A stretch of 64,000 bases of DNA from the NCBI RefSeq assembly GCF_002847445.1, contig NZ_CP025430.1, positions 310,001-374,000 of the forward strand, read 5' to 3'. Position 1 is the first letter of the stretch, and the number at the start of each line of letters is the position of its first letter. The notes beneath the pieces were generated by a model. It worked only from the letters and a program-made list of their open reading frames with translations. It had not been told where the DNA came from and made no database searches. The stretch is from Paracoccus zhejiangensis (GTDB taxonomy: Bacteria > Pseudomonadota > Alphaproteobacteria > Rhodobacterales > Rhodobacteraceae). Shown in pieces: positions 9,703 to 17,898 of the stretch. The translations under genes were made by a program, and so were the position numbers.

Positions 9703-9965
9703 CCCTTTAGCCCCGTCGCCTTCCTCAACAACGCATTCGCTCGCGTCTGCCAGCCCTTGCCCTCTTCCTTCAGCCGCTCGACCAGATCGCGGTCCAGATA
9801 GATCGTCACGCGCTGCTTGCGGTCCGCTTCGGCCAGCGCGGGGCGACCTCGCCTCACCACATCGGCCAGTTCGGGGATGTCTTCAGAAGGCTTGGCGCGG
9901 GCGAACCAGTCCTGATCCAGTTCCAGCGCCTCGCCATCCTCATCGATATAGGTCTTGCGCGGCAT
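9699..9965 (-). CDS. brnA: BrnA-type antitoxin
   Basis: Antitoxin of the BrnT/BrnA type II module, 88 residues. The N-terminal part binds toxin. The C-terminal part (KQRVTIYLDRDLVERLKEEG..WQTRANALLRKA) has the ribbon-helix-helix DNA-binding pattern with the typical W-Q-T-R-x-N-A-x-L-R segment. The start MPRKTYID at 9965 is internal to a longer open frame, but only this start gives a BrnA-like N-terminus. It overlaps the end of the brnT frame by 26 bases. BrnA normally represses its own operon. The toxin upstream is frameshifted, so this may now be an orphan antitoxin. Confidence 0.87.
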   Translation of the reverse strand: MPRKTYIDEDGEALELDQDWFARAKPSEDIPELADVVRRGRPALAEADRKQRVTIYLDRDLVERLKEEGKGWQTRANALLRKATGLKG

Positions 9966-10213
9966 AGAGGGCCTCTTCCTTCCGGTTCGCCTTGCGCAGG
10001 CTGATGATGCGTCGCGGGGGCTGGCGCCATGTCCAGACGCAGACATGCGGCCGCTGGCCCAGGGGCAGGATCGAGACGAAGCGGTCCTCGCCATAGCTGC
10101 CGCGCGTGTCTGGCGGTCAGTGCGGCGTGCAAGTCGAGAAGCGCGGCATCGGCGAAATCGACGCCATGTTTGGCAAGGTTGGCGGCCGGTTTCGACTCAT
10201 CCCATTCGAACAT
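9940..10213 (-). pseudogene. brnT: BrnT-type toxin, frameshifted
   Basis: The N-terminus MFEWDESKPAANLAKHGVDFADA is classic BrnT, an RelE-fold ribonuclease toxin. After about residue 34 the open frame loses similarity. A different frame then gives GSYGEDRFVSILPLG and ends RRIISLRKANRKEEALY, which is the expected BrnT C-terminus. Removing one base near 10111 joins the two parts as LTADTRGSYGEDRF and restores a full-length protein of about 90 residues ending at the TGA at 9940. The gene therefore carries a +1 frameshift, either a real inactivation or a sequencing error. Confidence 0.85.
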
Positions 10214-10234
10214 TTAATATATGCATATTAAATG
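10211..10234 (-). promoter_or_regulatory. brnTA operator candidate (inverted repeat)
   Basis: Perfect inverted repeat with 10-bp arms CATTTAATAT (10211-10220) and ATATTAAATG (10225-10234) around ATGC. It covers the brnT start codon and its immediate upstream region, in sharply AT-rich DNA within a GC-rich chromosome. The position fits autorepression by BrnA's ribbon-helix-helix domain. Confidence 0.55.
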
Positions 10235-10258
10235 AAGAGATCAACCTCGCCGTGGCGC

Positions 10259-12226
10259 TTACACATCCAGCTCATCCGCATCGGCAAACCGCGCATTCTC
10301 CTGGATATATTCGAACCGCAGTTCCGGCTTCTTGCCCATCAACCGCTCGACCAGGTCGCCGGTCTCGCCGCCCTCGTCATCGTCGATGCTGACCCGGATC
10401 AGCCGGCGGGTCTTGGGGTTCATCGTCGTGTCCTTCAGGTCCTTGGCGTCCATCTCGCCCAGACCCTTGAAGCGCTGCACGTCGATCTTGCCCTTGCCGC
10501 CCAGGCCCTTGGCCAGCCATTTTTCCTTCTCGGCGTCATCGGCGACATAGATGCGATGCGCGCCCTGCGTCAGGCGGTAAAGCGGCGGGCAGGCGAGGTA
10601 CAGGTGCCCCTTGTCGATCATCGGGCGCATCTGGGTGAAGAAGAAGGTCATCAAGAGGCTGGCGATATGGGCGCCGTCCACGTCCGCATCGGTCATGATG
10701 ATGATCTTGTCATAACGCAGGTCATCGACGTTGAACTTGGTCCCCATGCCGACGCCAAGTGCCTGGCAGAGATCGTTGATTTCCTGGTTCGAGCCCAGCT
10801 TGGAACTGGCCGCGCCCAGCACGTTCAGGATCTTGCCGCGCAGAGGCAGCAGCGCCTGCGTCTGGCGCTCGCGGGCCATCTTGGCGGAACCACCGGCCGA
10901 GTCGCCCTCGACGATGAACAGTTCCGTCCCCTCGCGGTTTGTGGCCGAACAATCGACCAGCTTGCCGGGCAGCCGCAGCTTCTTGGTCGCGGTCTTGCGG
11001 GCGGTTTCCTTTTCCTGCTTGCGGCGCAGGCGTTCCTCGGCCCGCAGCACCAGGAAATCGAGGATCGCGCCCGCGGATTTCGTATCCGCCGCCAGCCAGG
11101 TGTCGAAATGGTCGCGCACCGCGCCCTCGACCAGCCGGGCGGCCTCGGTGGTGGCGAGGCGGTCCTTGGTCTGGCCGACGAATTCCGGCTCGCGGATGAA
11201 GCAGGACACCAGCGCGCAGCCGCCGGTCAGCAGGTCCTCGCGGGTGATCTGCGCGGCCTTCTTGTTGCTCACCCGCTCGCCATAGGCGCGGATGCCCTTG
11301 AGGATCGCCGCCCAGAAGCCGGCCTCATGCGTGCCGCCCTCGGGGGTCGGCACGGTGTTGCAATAGGACTGGATGAAGCCGTCGCGGGCCGGGGTCCAGT
11401 TGATCGCCCAATCGACCTTGCCCGGCGCGTTGAAGCGCTTGAAATCGACGCTGCCGGCAAAGGGGCGGTCGGCATAGGTGGTGGCATTGCTGAGCGTTTC
11501 GGCGAGGTAATCGGCCAGCCCGCCGGGGAAGTGGAAGGTGGCCTCGGTCGGCGTCTCGCCATCGTCGATTTCCGAGCTCCAGCGGATCTCGACGCCCGAG
11601 AAGAGATAGGCCTTGGATTTCACCATCTTCAGCAGACGCGCCGGCTTGAAGCGGTGATGGCCGAAGATCTCCTCGTCAGCATGAAAGGTGACGGTGGTGC
11701 CGCGCCGGTTCGGGGCCGCGCTGATCTTGGCCACCGGACCCTGAGGGATACCGCGCGAGAAGCGTTGTTCGAACAACTCCTTGTTCCGCGCGACCTGCAC
11801 CACCATCAGGTCCGACAGCGCGTTCACCACCGAGGCGCCAACGCCGTGAAGGCCGCCCGAGGTTTGGTAGGCATCGCCGGAAAACTTGCCGCCCGCATGA
11901 AGGGTGCAGAGGATCACCTCCAGCGCCGACTTGCCGGGGAATTTCGGATGCGGATCGATCGGGATGCCGCGGCCATTGTCGCGGATCACCACGCTGAAAT
12001 CCGCCAGCAGATCCACCTCGATGCGGCTCGCATGTCCGGCCACCGCCTCGTCCATCGAGTTGTCGAGGATCTCGGCAACCAGGTGGTGCAGCGCGCGTTC
12101 ATCGGTGCCGCCGATATACATGCCGGGGCGCTTGCGCACGGGCTCCAGCCCCTCCAGCACCTCGATTGAGGCGGCAGAGTAGCTGTCGGCGCTGGCATCA
12201 GCGGCGGAAAGAAGATCGTCGGCCAT
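10259..12226 (-). CDS. parE: DNA topoisomerase IV subunit B
   Basis: ATPase subunit of topoisomerase IV, which decatenates daughter chromosomes; 655 residues. The GHKL ATPase domain shows EILDNSMDEAV and DNGRGIP, and the TOPRIM domain shows EGDSAGGSAK and DADVDGAHI. The length and the C-terminal end soon after the TOPRIM domain fit ParE rather than proteobacterial GyrB, which carries an insert of about 170 residues. Its partner parC is not in the window. It is monocistronic here, with toxin-antitoxin genes on both sides. Confidence 0.93.
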   Translation of the reverse strand: MADDLLSAADASADSYSAASIEVLEGLEPVRKRPGMYIGGTDERALHHLVAEILDNSMDEAVAGHASRIEVDLLADFSVVIRDNGRGIPIDPHPKFPGKSALEVILCTLHAGGKFSGDAYQTSGGLHGVGASVVNALSDLMVVQVARNKELFEQRFSRGIPQGPVAKISAAPNRRGTTVTFHADEEIFGHHRFKPARLLKMVKSKAYLFSGVEIRWSSEIDDGETPTEATFHFPGGLADYLAETLSNATTYADRPFAGSVDFKRFNAPGKVDWAINWTPARDGFIQSYCNTVPTPEGGTHEAGFWAAILKGIRAYGERVSNKKAAQITREDLLTGGCALVSCFIREPEFVGQTKDRLATTEAARLVEGAVRDHFDTWLAADTKSAGAILDFLVLRAEERLRRKQEKETARKTATKKLRLPGKLVDCSATNREGTELFIVEGDSAGGSAKMARERQTQALLPLRGKILNVLGAASSKLGSNQEINDLCQALGVGMGTKFNVDDLRYDKIIIMTDADVDGAHIASLLMTFFFTQMRPMIDKGHLYLACPPLYRLTQGAHRIYVADDAEKEKWLAKGLGGKGKIDVQRFKGLGEMDAKDLKDTTMNPKTRRLIRVSIDDDEGGETGDLVERLMGKKPELRFEYIQENARFADADELDV

Positions 12227-12351
12227 CGGACTGCTCGTTTATTCTTGGTGCTTGCGGATTCTGCGGACTATCTCATGTCCGGGGGGCGCGGGGCAAGGGC
12301 TTGGGGGCAAGGCCTTGAGGCCCCGCCGATGCGCGCCGCAAGGGATAGGGG

Positions 12352-12732
12352 CTATGCCTGGTCGCGCAGCCAGTCCGCCAGGTCGCCATCGTCGATCAGC
12401 CCTTGGGCCAGGGCGATGATTTTCTGGCCGGTTTCTTCGACCCCGACATCAGGTTCGCGTGCGCTGTTCATGTCCAGAACGACCAGCATCACGCGATAGG
12501 CGGTGCGCTTGTTGGCATCGTTGAAGCAATGACCCTGCGCGAGGGCCATGGCATAGGCCGCCGCCAGATCGAAGATGTCGCCGATCATGCCATAGGCCAG
12601 CCGGTTCTCGACCCGCGCCAGCGCGCCGTCCAGCGACTTGTCGCGGGCAAGTCCCGCCAGTTCACCGGGGTTCAGCACGGCGTCATGAATCAGCTCGACC
12701 AGTTCGGTCGAGGGCAGCAGCCAGTCGCTCAC
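12352..12732 (-). CDS. doc: Doc-family toxin (Fic fold)
   Basis: Protein of 126 residues with the Doc variant of the Fic motif, HCFNDANKRTA (His near residue 68). Doc phosphorylates elongation factor EF-Tu and stops translation; antitoxin Phd neutralises it. The length and single helical domain fit the family. It lies 3 bases downstream of phd, so the two form one operon with the antitoxin first, as usual for phd-doc. Confidence 0.93.
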   Translation of the reverse strand: MSDWLLPSTELVELIHDAVLNPGELAGLARDKSLDGALARVENRLAYGMIGDIFDLAAAYAMALAQGHCFNDANKRTAYRVMLVVLDMNSAREPDVGVEETGQKIIALAQGLIDDGDLADWLRDQA

Positions 12733-12735
12733 GAT

Positions 12736-12984
12736 CTACTTGTCGCGCAGATAGTCGAGGACCGGCTGCGCCCGCGCTTGCGTGCGCCGCAGCGATTCCA
12801 TCACCTCGTCGCGGGTGGCATGGCGGTGCTGACCCTTGTCGGTCGCCTCTTCCGGGACGAGATAGCCGACCAGCTGCGAGTTCTTCAGGATCGCCACCGG
12901 CTTGCCGCCCGAACGTTCCAGAACCTTATGCGGCTCGCGCAGCTCGGTCATGGTGCAGATGTGGTTGGTCAGCAGGCGGGTCAT
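12736..12984 (-). CDS. phd: Phd/YefM-family antitoxin
   Basis: Antitoxin of 82 residues. The N-terminal half (MTELREPHKVLERSGGKPVAILKNSQLVGYLVPEE) has the Phd/YefM fold pattern; the C-terminal half would wrap Doc. The open frame extends to an ATG at 13008, but a strong -10 hexamer TATAAT overlaps that codon, so the message should begin downstream of it. The ATG at 12984 with ribosome binding site AAAGGA is the better start. Phd binds its own promoter, and direct repeats are found there. Confidence 0.88.
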   Translation of the reverse strand: MTRLLTNHICTMTELREPHKVLERSGGKPVAILKNSQLVGYLVPEEATDKGQHRHATRDEVMESLRRTQARAQPVLDYLRDK

Positions 12985-13007
12985 CGGGGCATCCTTTCGG
13001 TTGCCCA

Positions 13008-13039
13008 TTATATTGCATATTTCAATGCATATTTCAATG
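13008..13039 (-). promoter_or_regulatory. phd-doc promoter with tandem 12-bp operator repeats
   Basis: On the plus strand GCATATTTCAAT occurs twice head-to-tail at 13015-13026 and 13027-13038. Read on the minus strand, the outer copy supplies a TTGAAA -35 candidate, and TATAAT (13008-13013) a -10 box, with a 19-base spacer that contains the inner repeat. Binding of Phd/Doc to the repeats would block this promoter. Confidence 0.6.
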
Positions 13040-13693
13040 TCATTCCGGCTCGGCCAGCCGGGCCTCCCACATCTTGCGGAAGGCCGGGCGGGCCTCGCAA
13101 TCGGCCAGCCAGTCGGTGATCGCCGGGAACTGGCGCATCAGCGGCTCGTGGCTCTGGGCATAGCGGATCACCTCGGCCATGTTGATATCGGCGACCGAGA
13201 AGCGGCGGCCGACCATGTGGCCGTTATGAGCGAGGTGATCGGCGATGACCTCGAGGGGGCGGGTCAGCCGGTCGGCGGCAGCCTCGACGGCGGCGCGTTC
13301 ATGGGCGGTGTCGGTCTTGCCGCCGAGGAACAGGATGGTCAGCGCATCGGCCTCGATCGCGGTGCAGGCATAGAAGCTCCATTGCGACATCAGCGCATCT
13401 TCCTGCGCGTCCGCCGGGCCGAAGGGTTGGCCATGCTTGCGCGCCAGATAAAGCGTGCAGGCCATCGACTCGGACAGGATCAACCCGTCATCCTCGATCA
13501 CCGGGATGGCACCGGCGGGCGAGAGCTTCAGGAAGCTCGGCGAACGGGTGTTCAGCGGCGCGTCCTTGGCCATCGGATCGGCAAGGCGATAGGCTTGGAT
13601 CACCGGGATCTGCCGGAAGCGCAGGCCGATCTCGTGACACAGCCAGATGATGCGCGAGGCGCGCGAGCGGGTGACACCGTGGATGGTCAGCAT
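13040..13693 (-). CDS. glutathione S-transferase family protein
   Basis: Protein of 217 residues with an N-terminal thioredoxin-like domain (MLTIHGVTRSRASRIIW, then PAGAIPVIEDDGLILSESMA, the glutathione-binding cis-Pro and Glu-Ser segment) and an all-helical C-terminal domain. The Ser-Arg near residues 10-13 would be the usual place for the thiol-activating residue. The substrate is unknown. Its start is followed upstream by the dacC-type gene and a terminator, so it is likely transcribed alone. It ends against the phd-doc promoter. Confidence 0.85.
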   Translation of the reverse strand: MLTIHGVTRSRASRIIWLCHEIGLRFRQIPVIQAYRLADPMAKDAPLNTRSPSFLKLSPAGAIPVIEDDGLILSESMACTLYLARKHGQPFGPADAQEDALMSQWSFYACTAIEADALTILFLGGKTDTAHERAAVEAAADRLTRPLEVIADHLAHNGHMVGRRFSVADINMAEVIRYAQSHEPLMRQFPAITDWLADCEARPAFRKMWEARLAEPE

Positions 13694-13784
13694 GGGGCGG
13701 CTCCGGTTGTTCGAAACTCAGGTTACGCGGCGGGTCCGGGGACGGGAAGTCCCGATTGCGGCATCGCCGCGCGGGGCGGCCATG

Positions 13785-13817
13785 AAAAAAGGGCGCGGTT
13801 CGAAAACCGCGCCCTTT
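13785..13817 (-). terminator. rho-independent terminator of the D,D-carboxypeptidase gene
   Basis: Stem arms AAAGGGCGCGGTT (13788-13800) and AACCGCGCCCTTT (13805-13817) around a CGAA tetraloop. On the minus strand the stem runs into six T residues (complement of 13785-13790). It lies 25 bases past the stop codon at 13843. Confidence 0.9.
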
Positions 13818-13842
13818 GAAATGGTTGTGCCTTGTTGGTCGA

Positions 13843-15501
13843 TCAGGGCGTGATCACCGTGCAGGGTTCCTGCCGGGCGGCGGCGCGGTCGCAGACCAGC
13901 TGGGCCGAGGCCTTGCTGAGGCCGGTGAAATTCGCCTCGAAGCCGCGATTGGTATTGGCGACATGGCGACGACCGCCCTCCAGCGCCGGGCCTCCCTGCA
14001 GCGCGACCTGCAGCAGCAGCTTGTCGGCCTCGGCCTGCGAGCGGTAGCGGCCCAGGTTGACGCCATAGCCGCGCGATCCAGCCGGCGGGCGCGAGACGAT
14101 CTCGACCGCTTCGGGCGAGATGTCACCTTCACCCATGGCGGCGAGGATCACCGTTTCCGAACGCGGCTTCGGCGCATGCGAGCTGTTGAGGTTCAGGTCG
14201 CGATTGCTGCTGGCGGGCGCGGCTGCGGCCGGTTCGGCGGCAGCGGTCTGGACCGGCGCGGGCGCCGCATTCCTCGAGCGCGGGGCAGGGGCCGGGCGGC
14301 TGGACGAGGCCAGAACCGGCGCCGCGAGGCTGGCCGATTGCGGCGCGGCCGTGTCCTGTGCCACGGCCATGCGCACCGCCTGATCGACGGCCTCGCCACG
14401 GGCTGCGGGGCGCAGGCGCGGGCGGTTGCTGCTGGCCAGCGCCATCCGGCCGGCGGCGACGGGCGCGGCGGCTGCGGTCTCGACCAGCGTGGCGACCGGG
14501 GCGGCGGCTGCGACCGGGGCAGGGGCCTCGGGCGTGACCTTCATCACCCGGCGGGTACGCTGCGGCGGGGCGGAACTTGCCAGCGTCAGCTCGCGCGGCT
14601 GGGTGGCGGCGGCGGTGGGCTGGACCTGCGCCTTGCGCACGACGCGCTGCGCCAAGAGTTGCGGCGGCTCGGGGCGAACTTCGCGGACGTTCGAGGGTGC
14701 CTTGCCGAAGCCCGCGTCCAGAAGCTGCGCCATCACCTGGTTGCGCTGCGCCGTCGAGGTGCCGCCGAAGACGGTGGCGACGATGCGCTTGTTGCCGCGC
14801 TGTGCCGAGGCGGTGAGGTTGAAGCCGGCGGCGCGGGTATAGCCGGTCTTGATGCCATCGGCACCGCGATAGGCGTCAAGGAAGCGCTTGTTGGTCGAGG
14901 AGACCTGCGCGATCCCGGCATCGGCCGAGCGGCGCGAGAAGAGCGAGTAATATTGCGGGAAATCATAGAAGAGGCGCCGGCCCAGGATGCTCATGTCATG
15001 GGCGGTGGAATAGTGACCCTCTTGCGTCAGCCCGTTGGCGTTGCGGAAATTGGTGTTCCGCATCCCCAGTGCCCGCGCGGTCGCGGTCATCTGCGCGGCG
15101 AAAGCCTGTTCGGAACCGGCAATGCCCTCGCCGATGGCGGTGGCGGCGTCATTGGCCGACTTGATGGCGGCGGCGCGGATCAGGTAGCGCAGCTCGATCT
15201 TCTGGCCGGCGCGGAGACCCAGCTTCGAGGGCGGCTCGGCCGCGGCATTCGACGAGACCGGGAACTTCGAATCCAGCCGGACCTGACCGCGCTCGATGGC
15301 GGCAAAGGCCAGGTACAGCGTCATCATCTTGGTCAGCGAGGCCGGATGCAGCTTGGTATCGGCGTTTTGCGCGTAGATCGGCTTGCCCGTTCGGGCATCC
15401 ATGACATAGGCCGCGAAGGGCGCCGCGCTTGTGATTGCCGGGGCCAGAACGGCCAGCAGGATAAGCGCCCAGAACCGGGCGAATCGTGTTTTGCGGGTCA
15501 C
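13843..15501 (-). CDS. D-alanyl-D-alanine carboxypeptidase with C-terminal SPOR domain
   Basis: Class A (S11) penicillin-binding protein that trims peptidoglycan pentapeptides; 552 residues. A signal peptide covers about residues 1-26. The catalytic motifs are SLTK at 55-58, SAN at 115-117 and KTG at 218-220. A long Ala/Pro-rich linker (about residues 290-465) leads to a C-terminal SPOR domain (PPAGSRGYGVNLGRYRSQAEADKLLL), which would target the enzyme to denuded glycan at the septum. This fusion is common in Rhodobacteraceae. It is divergent from clpS with 234 bases between. Confidence 0.92.
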   Translation of the reverse strand: MTRKTRFARFWALILLAVLAPAITSAAPFAAYVMDARTGKPIYAQNADTKLHPASLTKMMTLYLAFAAIERGQVRLDSKFPVSSNAAAEPPSKLGLRAGQKIELRYLIRAAAIKSANDAATAIGEGIAGSEQAFAAQMTATARALGMRNTNFRNANGLTQEGHYSTAHDMSILGRRLFYDFPQYYSLFSRRSADAGIAQVSSTNKRFLDAYRGADGIKTGYTRAAGFNLTASAQRGNKRIVATVFGGTSTAQRNQVMAQLLDAGFGKAPSNVREVRPEPPQLLAQRVVRKAQVQPTAAATQPRELTLASSAPPQRTRRVMKVTPEAPAPVAAAAPVATLVETAAAAPVAAGRMALASSNRPRLRPAARGEAVDQAVRMAVAQDTAAPQSASLAAPVLASSSRPAPAPRSRNAAPAPVQTAAAEPAAAAPASSNRDLNLNSSHAPKPRSETVILAAMGEGDISPEAVEIVSRPPAGSRGYGVNLGRYRSQAEADKLLLQVALQGGPALEGGRRHVANTNRGFEANFTGLSKASAQLVCDRAAARQEPCTVITP

Positions 15502-15735
15502 TGTCTCGATCTCTTCTGCCTCGGGGGCGCGTCATTGATTGCACGCCCTTCGTTAATCAACCCACAATAGCACGCATGATTCAGGCTGGGAACCAGCCAA
15601 TTGATCTAAATTCCTGCCTGTTCCCACAGAGCTACGGCGAAGGGATGGCAGAGGGGACTACCATCCGACGCATTTCCGCCTATATTGTGAAATCCAGCGA
15701 CCCGCGCGGCGCGTGACGGCAGGGCCAGGGACAAG
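15502..15735 (+). promoter_or_regulatory. divergent promoter region between the carboxypeptidase gene and clpS
   Basis: No gene is seen here. An AT-richer stretch near 15674-15696 contains CTATATTGTG, a plausible -10 region for clpS. No clear inverted repeat or RNA structure stands out. Confidence 0.35.
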
Positions 15736-16065
15736 ATGACTCATTGGATGACCGACCGGAAGGACGGGAAGGATCAGATCGAACTGGCCACCAAGCCGCG
15801 CGCCAAGACGCAGCGGCCGCCGCTGTACAAGGTGCTGCTGCTGAACGACGATTTCACCCCGATGGAGTTCGTCGTGCACGTGCTGGAACGGCTGTTCAAC
15901 ATGACCCATGCCCAGGCCATCGAGGTGATGCTGACCGTGCATCGCAAGGGCATCGCCGTGGTCGGCGTCTTCTCGCACGAGATCGCCGAGACCAAGGTGG
16001 CGCAGGTGATGGAACTGGCCCGGCGGCAGCAGCATCCGCTGCAATGCACCATGGAAAAAGAATAG
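15736..16065 (+). CDS. clpS: ATP-dependent Clp protease adaptor ClpS
   Basis: N-degron adaptor that delivers substrates with destabilising N-terminal residues to ClpAP; 109 residues. The core [22 protein letters not shown] contains the Asn-Asp-Asp pocket residues and Met typical of ClpS, and the second half ends [17 protein letters not shown] disordered N-terminal 28 residues precede the fold, as expected. clpA is not next to it; the rsmC-like gene follows after 3 bases. Confidence 0.95.
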   Translation: MTHWMTDRKDGKDQIELATKPRAKTQRPPLYKVLLLNDDFTPMEFVVHVLERLFNMTHAQAIEVMLTVHRKGIAVVGVFSHEIAETKVAQVMELARRQQHPLQCTMEKE

Positions 16066-16068
16066 ACC

Positions 16069-17085
16069 GTGACCGATCCACGACTTGAACTGGCATTCGG
16101 CGAGACCTCGCCCGATGGCGACCTGCTGATCCTCGGGGCCTCCGGCGCGGCGGGGCTGCAGGGCTTTGACCCAGACCGCACCCTGTTGGTGCAGGGGCAT
16201 TTCCCCGATCACCGCGCGCTTCAGGCGCAGGGCTGGCAGGTGCTGGCCGAGCTGCCCGAGGGGCGCGCGTTCGACAGCGCGCTGGTCTTTCTGCCGCGCG
16301 CCAAGGCCGAGGCCCATGCGCTGATCGCCGCCGCCTCGGACCGACTGAAACCCGGCGGTGCGCTGTGGATCGACGGGCAGAAGACCGACGGGGTGGATTC
16401 GATCCTGAAGGCGATGCGTGCCCTCGCCCCGATCGAGGAGCAGCACAACAAGGCCCATGGCCGGATCTTCCGTCTGACCCGGCCCGAGGGCGAGTGGCTG
16501 CCCGCCGACTGGCGCGCCGCGCCCCGCGTGCTGGCGGATGGCTTCGTCACCCTGCCGGGGGTGTTTTCCGCCGATGGCATCGATCCCGGCTCGGCGCTGC
16601 TGGCGGCGCATCTGCCGCCGCGCCTGCCGACGCGCATGGTCGACCTGGGCGCGGGCTGGGGATGGCTCGCCGCGCAGGTGCTGGCGCGCGAGGGGGTCGA
16701 GACGCTGCATCTGGTCGAGGCCGATCATGCCGCGCTGGCCTGTGCGCGGCAGAATGTCACCGACCCGCGCGCGACCTTTCACTGGGCCGATGCCCGCGAT
16801 TTCCGCCTGCCCGAGCCGGTGAACGGCGTGGTGATGAACCCGCCCTTCCACGAAGGTCGCGCGGCCGATCCGGGGCTTGGCGCCGGCTTCATCGCCGCCG
16901 CCGCCCGGTTGCTGACCGGCGCGGGCAAGCTGTGGATGGTGGCGAACCGGCACCTGCCCTACGAGGCGGTGCTGTCGACGCAGTTCGCCAAGGTCACCGA
17001 GATCGGCGGGGATTCCCGCTTCAAGATCATCGAGGCGACGGGGGCCCGACGGGCCGCCGGGGCCGGCGCTAAAAGGGGCAAGTGA
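16069..17085 (+). CDS. rsmC: RsmC-like 16S rRNA (guanine-N2) methyltransferase
   Basis: Class I SAM-dependent methyltransferase of 338 residues. The domain order matches RsmC, which methylates G1207 of 16S rRNA: an N-terminal inactive methyltransferase-like half and a C-terminal catalytic half. The SAM loop is MVDLGAGWGWLAAQVL and the catalytic motif is NPPFHE near residue 257. RlmG is the main alternative, as it shares this architecture. The stop codon overlaps the start of the following dehydrogenase gene, so the two are likely co-translated. Confidence 0.82.
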   Translation: MTDPRLELAFGETSPDGDLLILGASGAAGLQGFDPDRTLLVQGHFPDHRALQAQGWQVLAELPEGRAFDSALVFLPRAKAEAHALIAAASDRLKPGGALWIDGQKTDGVDSILKAMRALAPIEEQHNKAHGRIFRLTRPEGEWLPADWRAAPRVLADGFVTLPGVFSADGIDPGSALLAAHLPPRLPTRMVDLGAGWGWLAAQVLAREGVETLHLVEADHAALACARQNVTDPRATFHWADARDFRLPEPVNGVVMNPPFHEGRAADPGLGAGFIAAAARLLTGAGKLWMVANRHLPYEAVLSTQFAKVTEIGGDSRFKIIEATGARRAAGAGAKRGK

Positions 17086-17891
17086 TGGGACTGTCGATCC
17101 AGGGAAAGACCGCCATCGTTACCGGCGCGGGGCGTGGCATCGGCCTGGCCATCGCCCGGCACTTCGTCGAGCGCGGCGCCAACGTGATGTTCGCCGACAG
17201 TGACGAGGCGCTGCTGGAAGCCGAGCTTGGCAGCGACCCCGAGCGTGATGGCCCGGTGAGGTCCTTTTCCGGCGACATGAGCGAGAAGCTGGCGATGGCC
17301 AACCTTCTGTCCGCGACGCTCGATGCCTTCGACCGGGTGGATATCCTGGTCAACGCCCATCGGCTTGTGCGGGCCTCGGACCCCTTGGATACCGATGTCG
17401 ATACGCTGGACGAGATGATGCGCCAGAACATGATGGCCGGCCTGCGCATGTCGCAACTGGTGGCGCGGCGGATGATCAAGCAGGGCGAGGCAAGCCCCGA
17501 TGCCGACGAGATCGGCTCGATCGTTAATATCTCGACGCTGGCGGGCACCCGGCCGGTGCCGGACCTGCTGGGCTATTCCATCGCCTGCGCGGCGCTGGAA
17601 CAGGCGACGCGGGGGCTGGCGCTGACGCTCGCCCCGCACCGCATCCGGGTGAACGGGGTTTCCTTCAGCAGCGTCATGTCGCACGAGCTGAAACTGTCGC
17701 TGCGCGAGGATGGCAGCCTGCGCGAGCGGGTGATCGCCGGCACGCCGATGGGCCGGATCGCCGCCGCCGACGAGGTGGCCGATACCGTGCTTTACCTGGT
17801 CAGCAGCGGCGCCAGCTTCGTCACCGGCCAGATCCTGACCGTCGATGGCGGTCGCAGCCTGGCCGATCCGGTCACCGGCAGCATGCTCTGA
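17085..17891 (+). CDS. short-chain dehydrogenase/reductase-like protein with altered catalytic lysine
   Basis: Rossmann-fold SDR of 268 residues. The cofactor motif TGAGRGIG (about 12-19) and the Ser of NIS (near 149) are present. Tyr164 is present, but the lysine of YxxxK is replaced: the segment reads YSIACAALE, with Cys at 168. The NNAG motif is also changed to VNAHR. It may therefore be catalytically impaired, use another chemistry, or be a structural/regulatory paralogue. The start could be the GTG at 17082 or ATG at 17085; both overlap the rsmC stop. It is convergent with the lipoprotein gene. Confidence 0.8.
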   Translation: MGLSIQGKTAIVTGAGRGIGLAIARHFVERGANVMFADSDEALLEAELGSDPERDGPVRSFSGDMSEKLAMANLLSATLDAFDRVDILVNAHRLVRASDPLDTDVDTLDEMMRQNMMAGLRMSQLVARRMIKQGEASPDADEIGSIVNISTLAGTRPVPDLLGYSIACAALEQATRGLALTLAPHRIRVNGVSFSSVMSHELKLSLREDGSLRERVIAGTPMGRIAAADEVADTVLYLVSSGASFVTGQILTVDGGRSLADPVTGSML

Positions 17892-17898
17892 CCCCGCC

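Noticed and set aside
10232..12169. Long plus-strand open frame (645 codons) over parE
   Set aside because: It is the shadow of parE on the other strand in a GC-rich genome; the protein is His/Gly/Arg/Ala-rich without domains, while parE has all its motifs.
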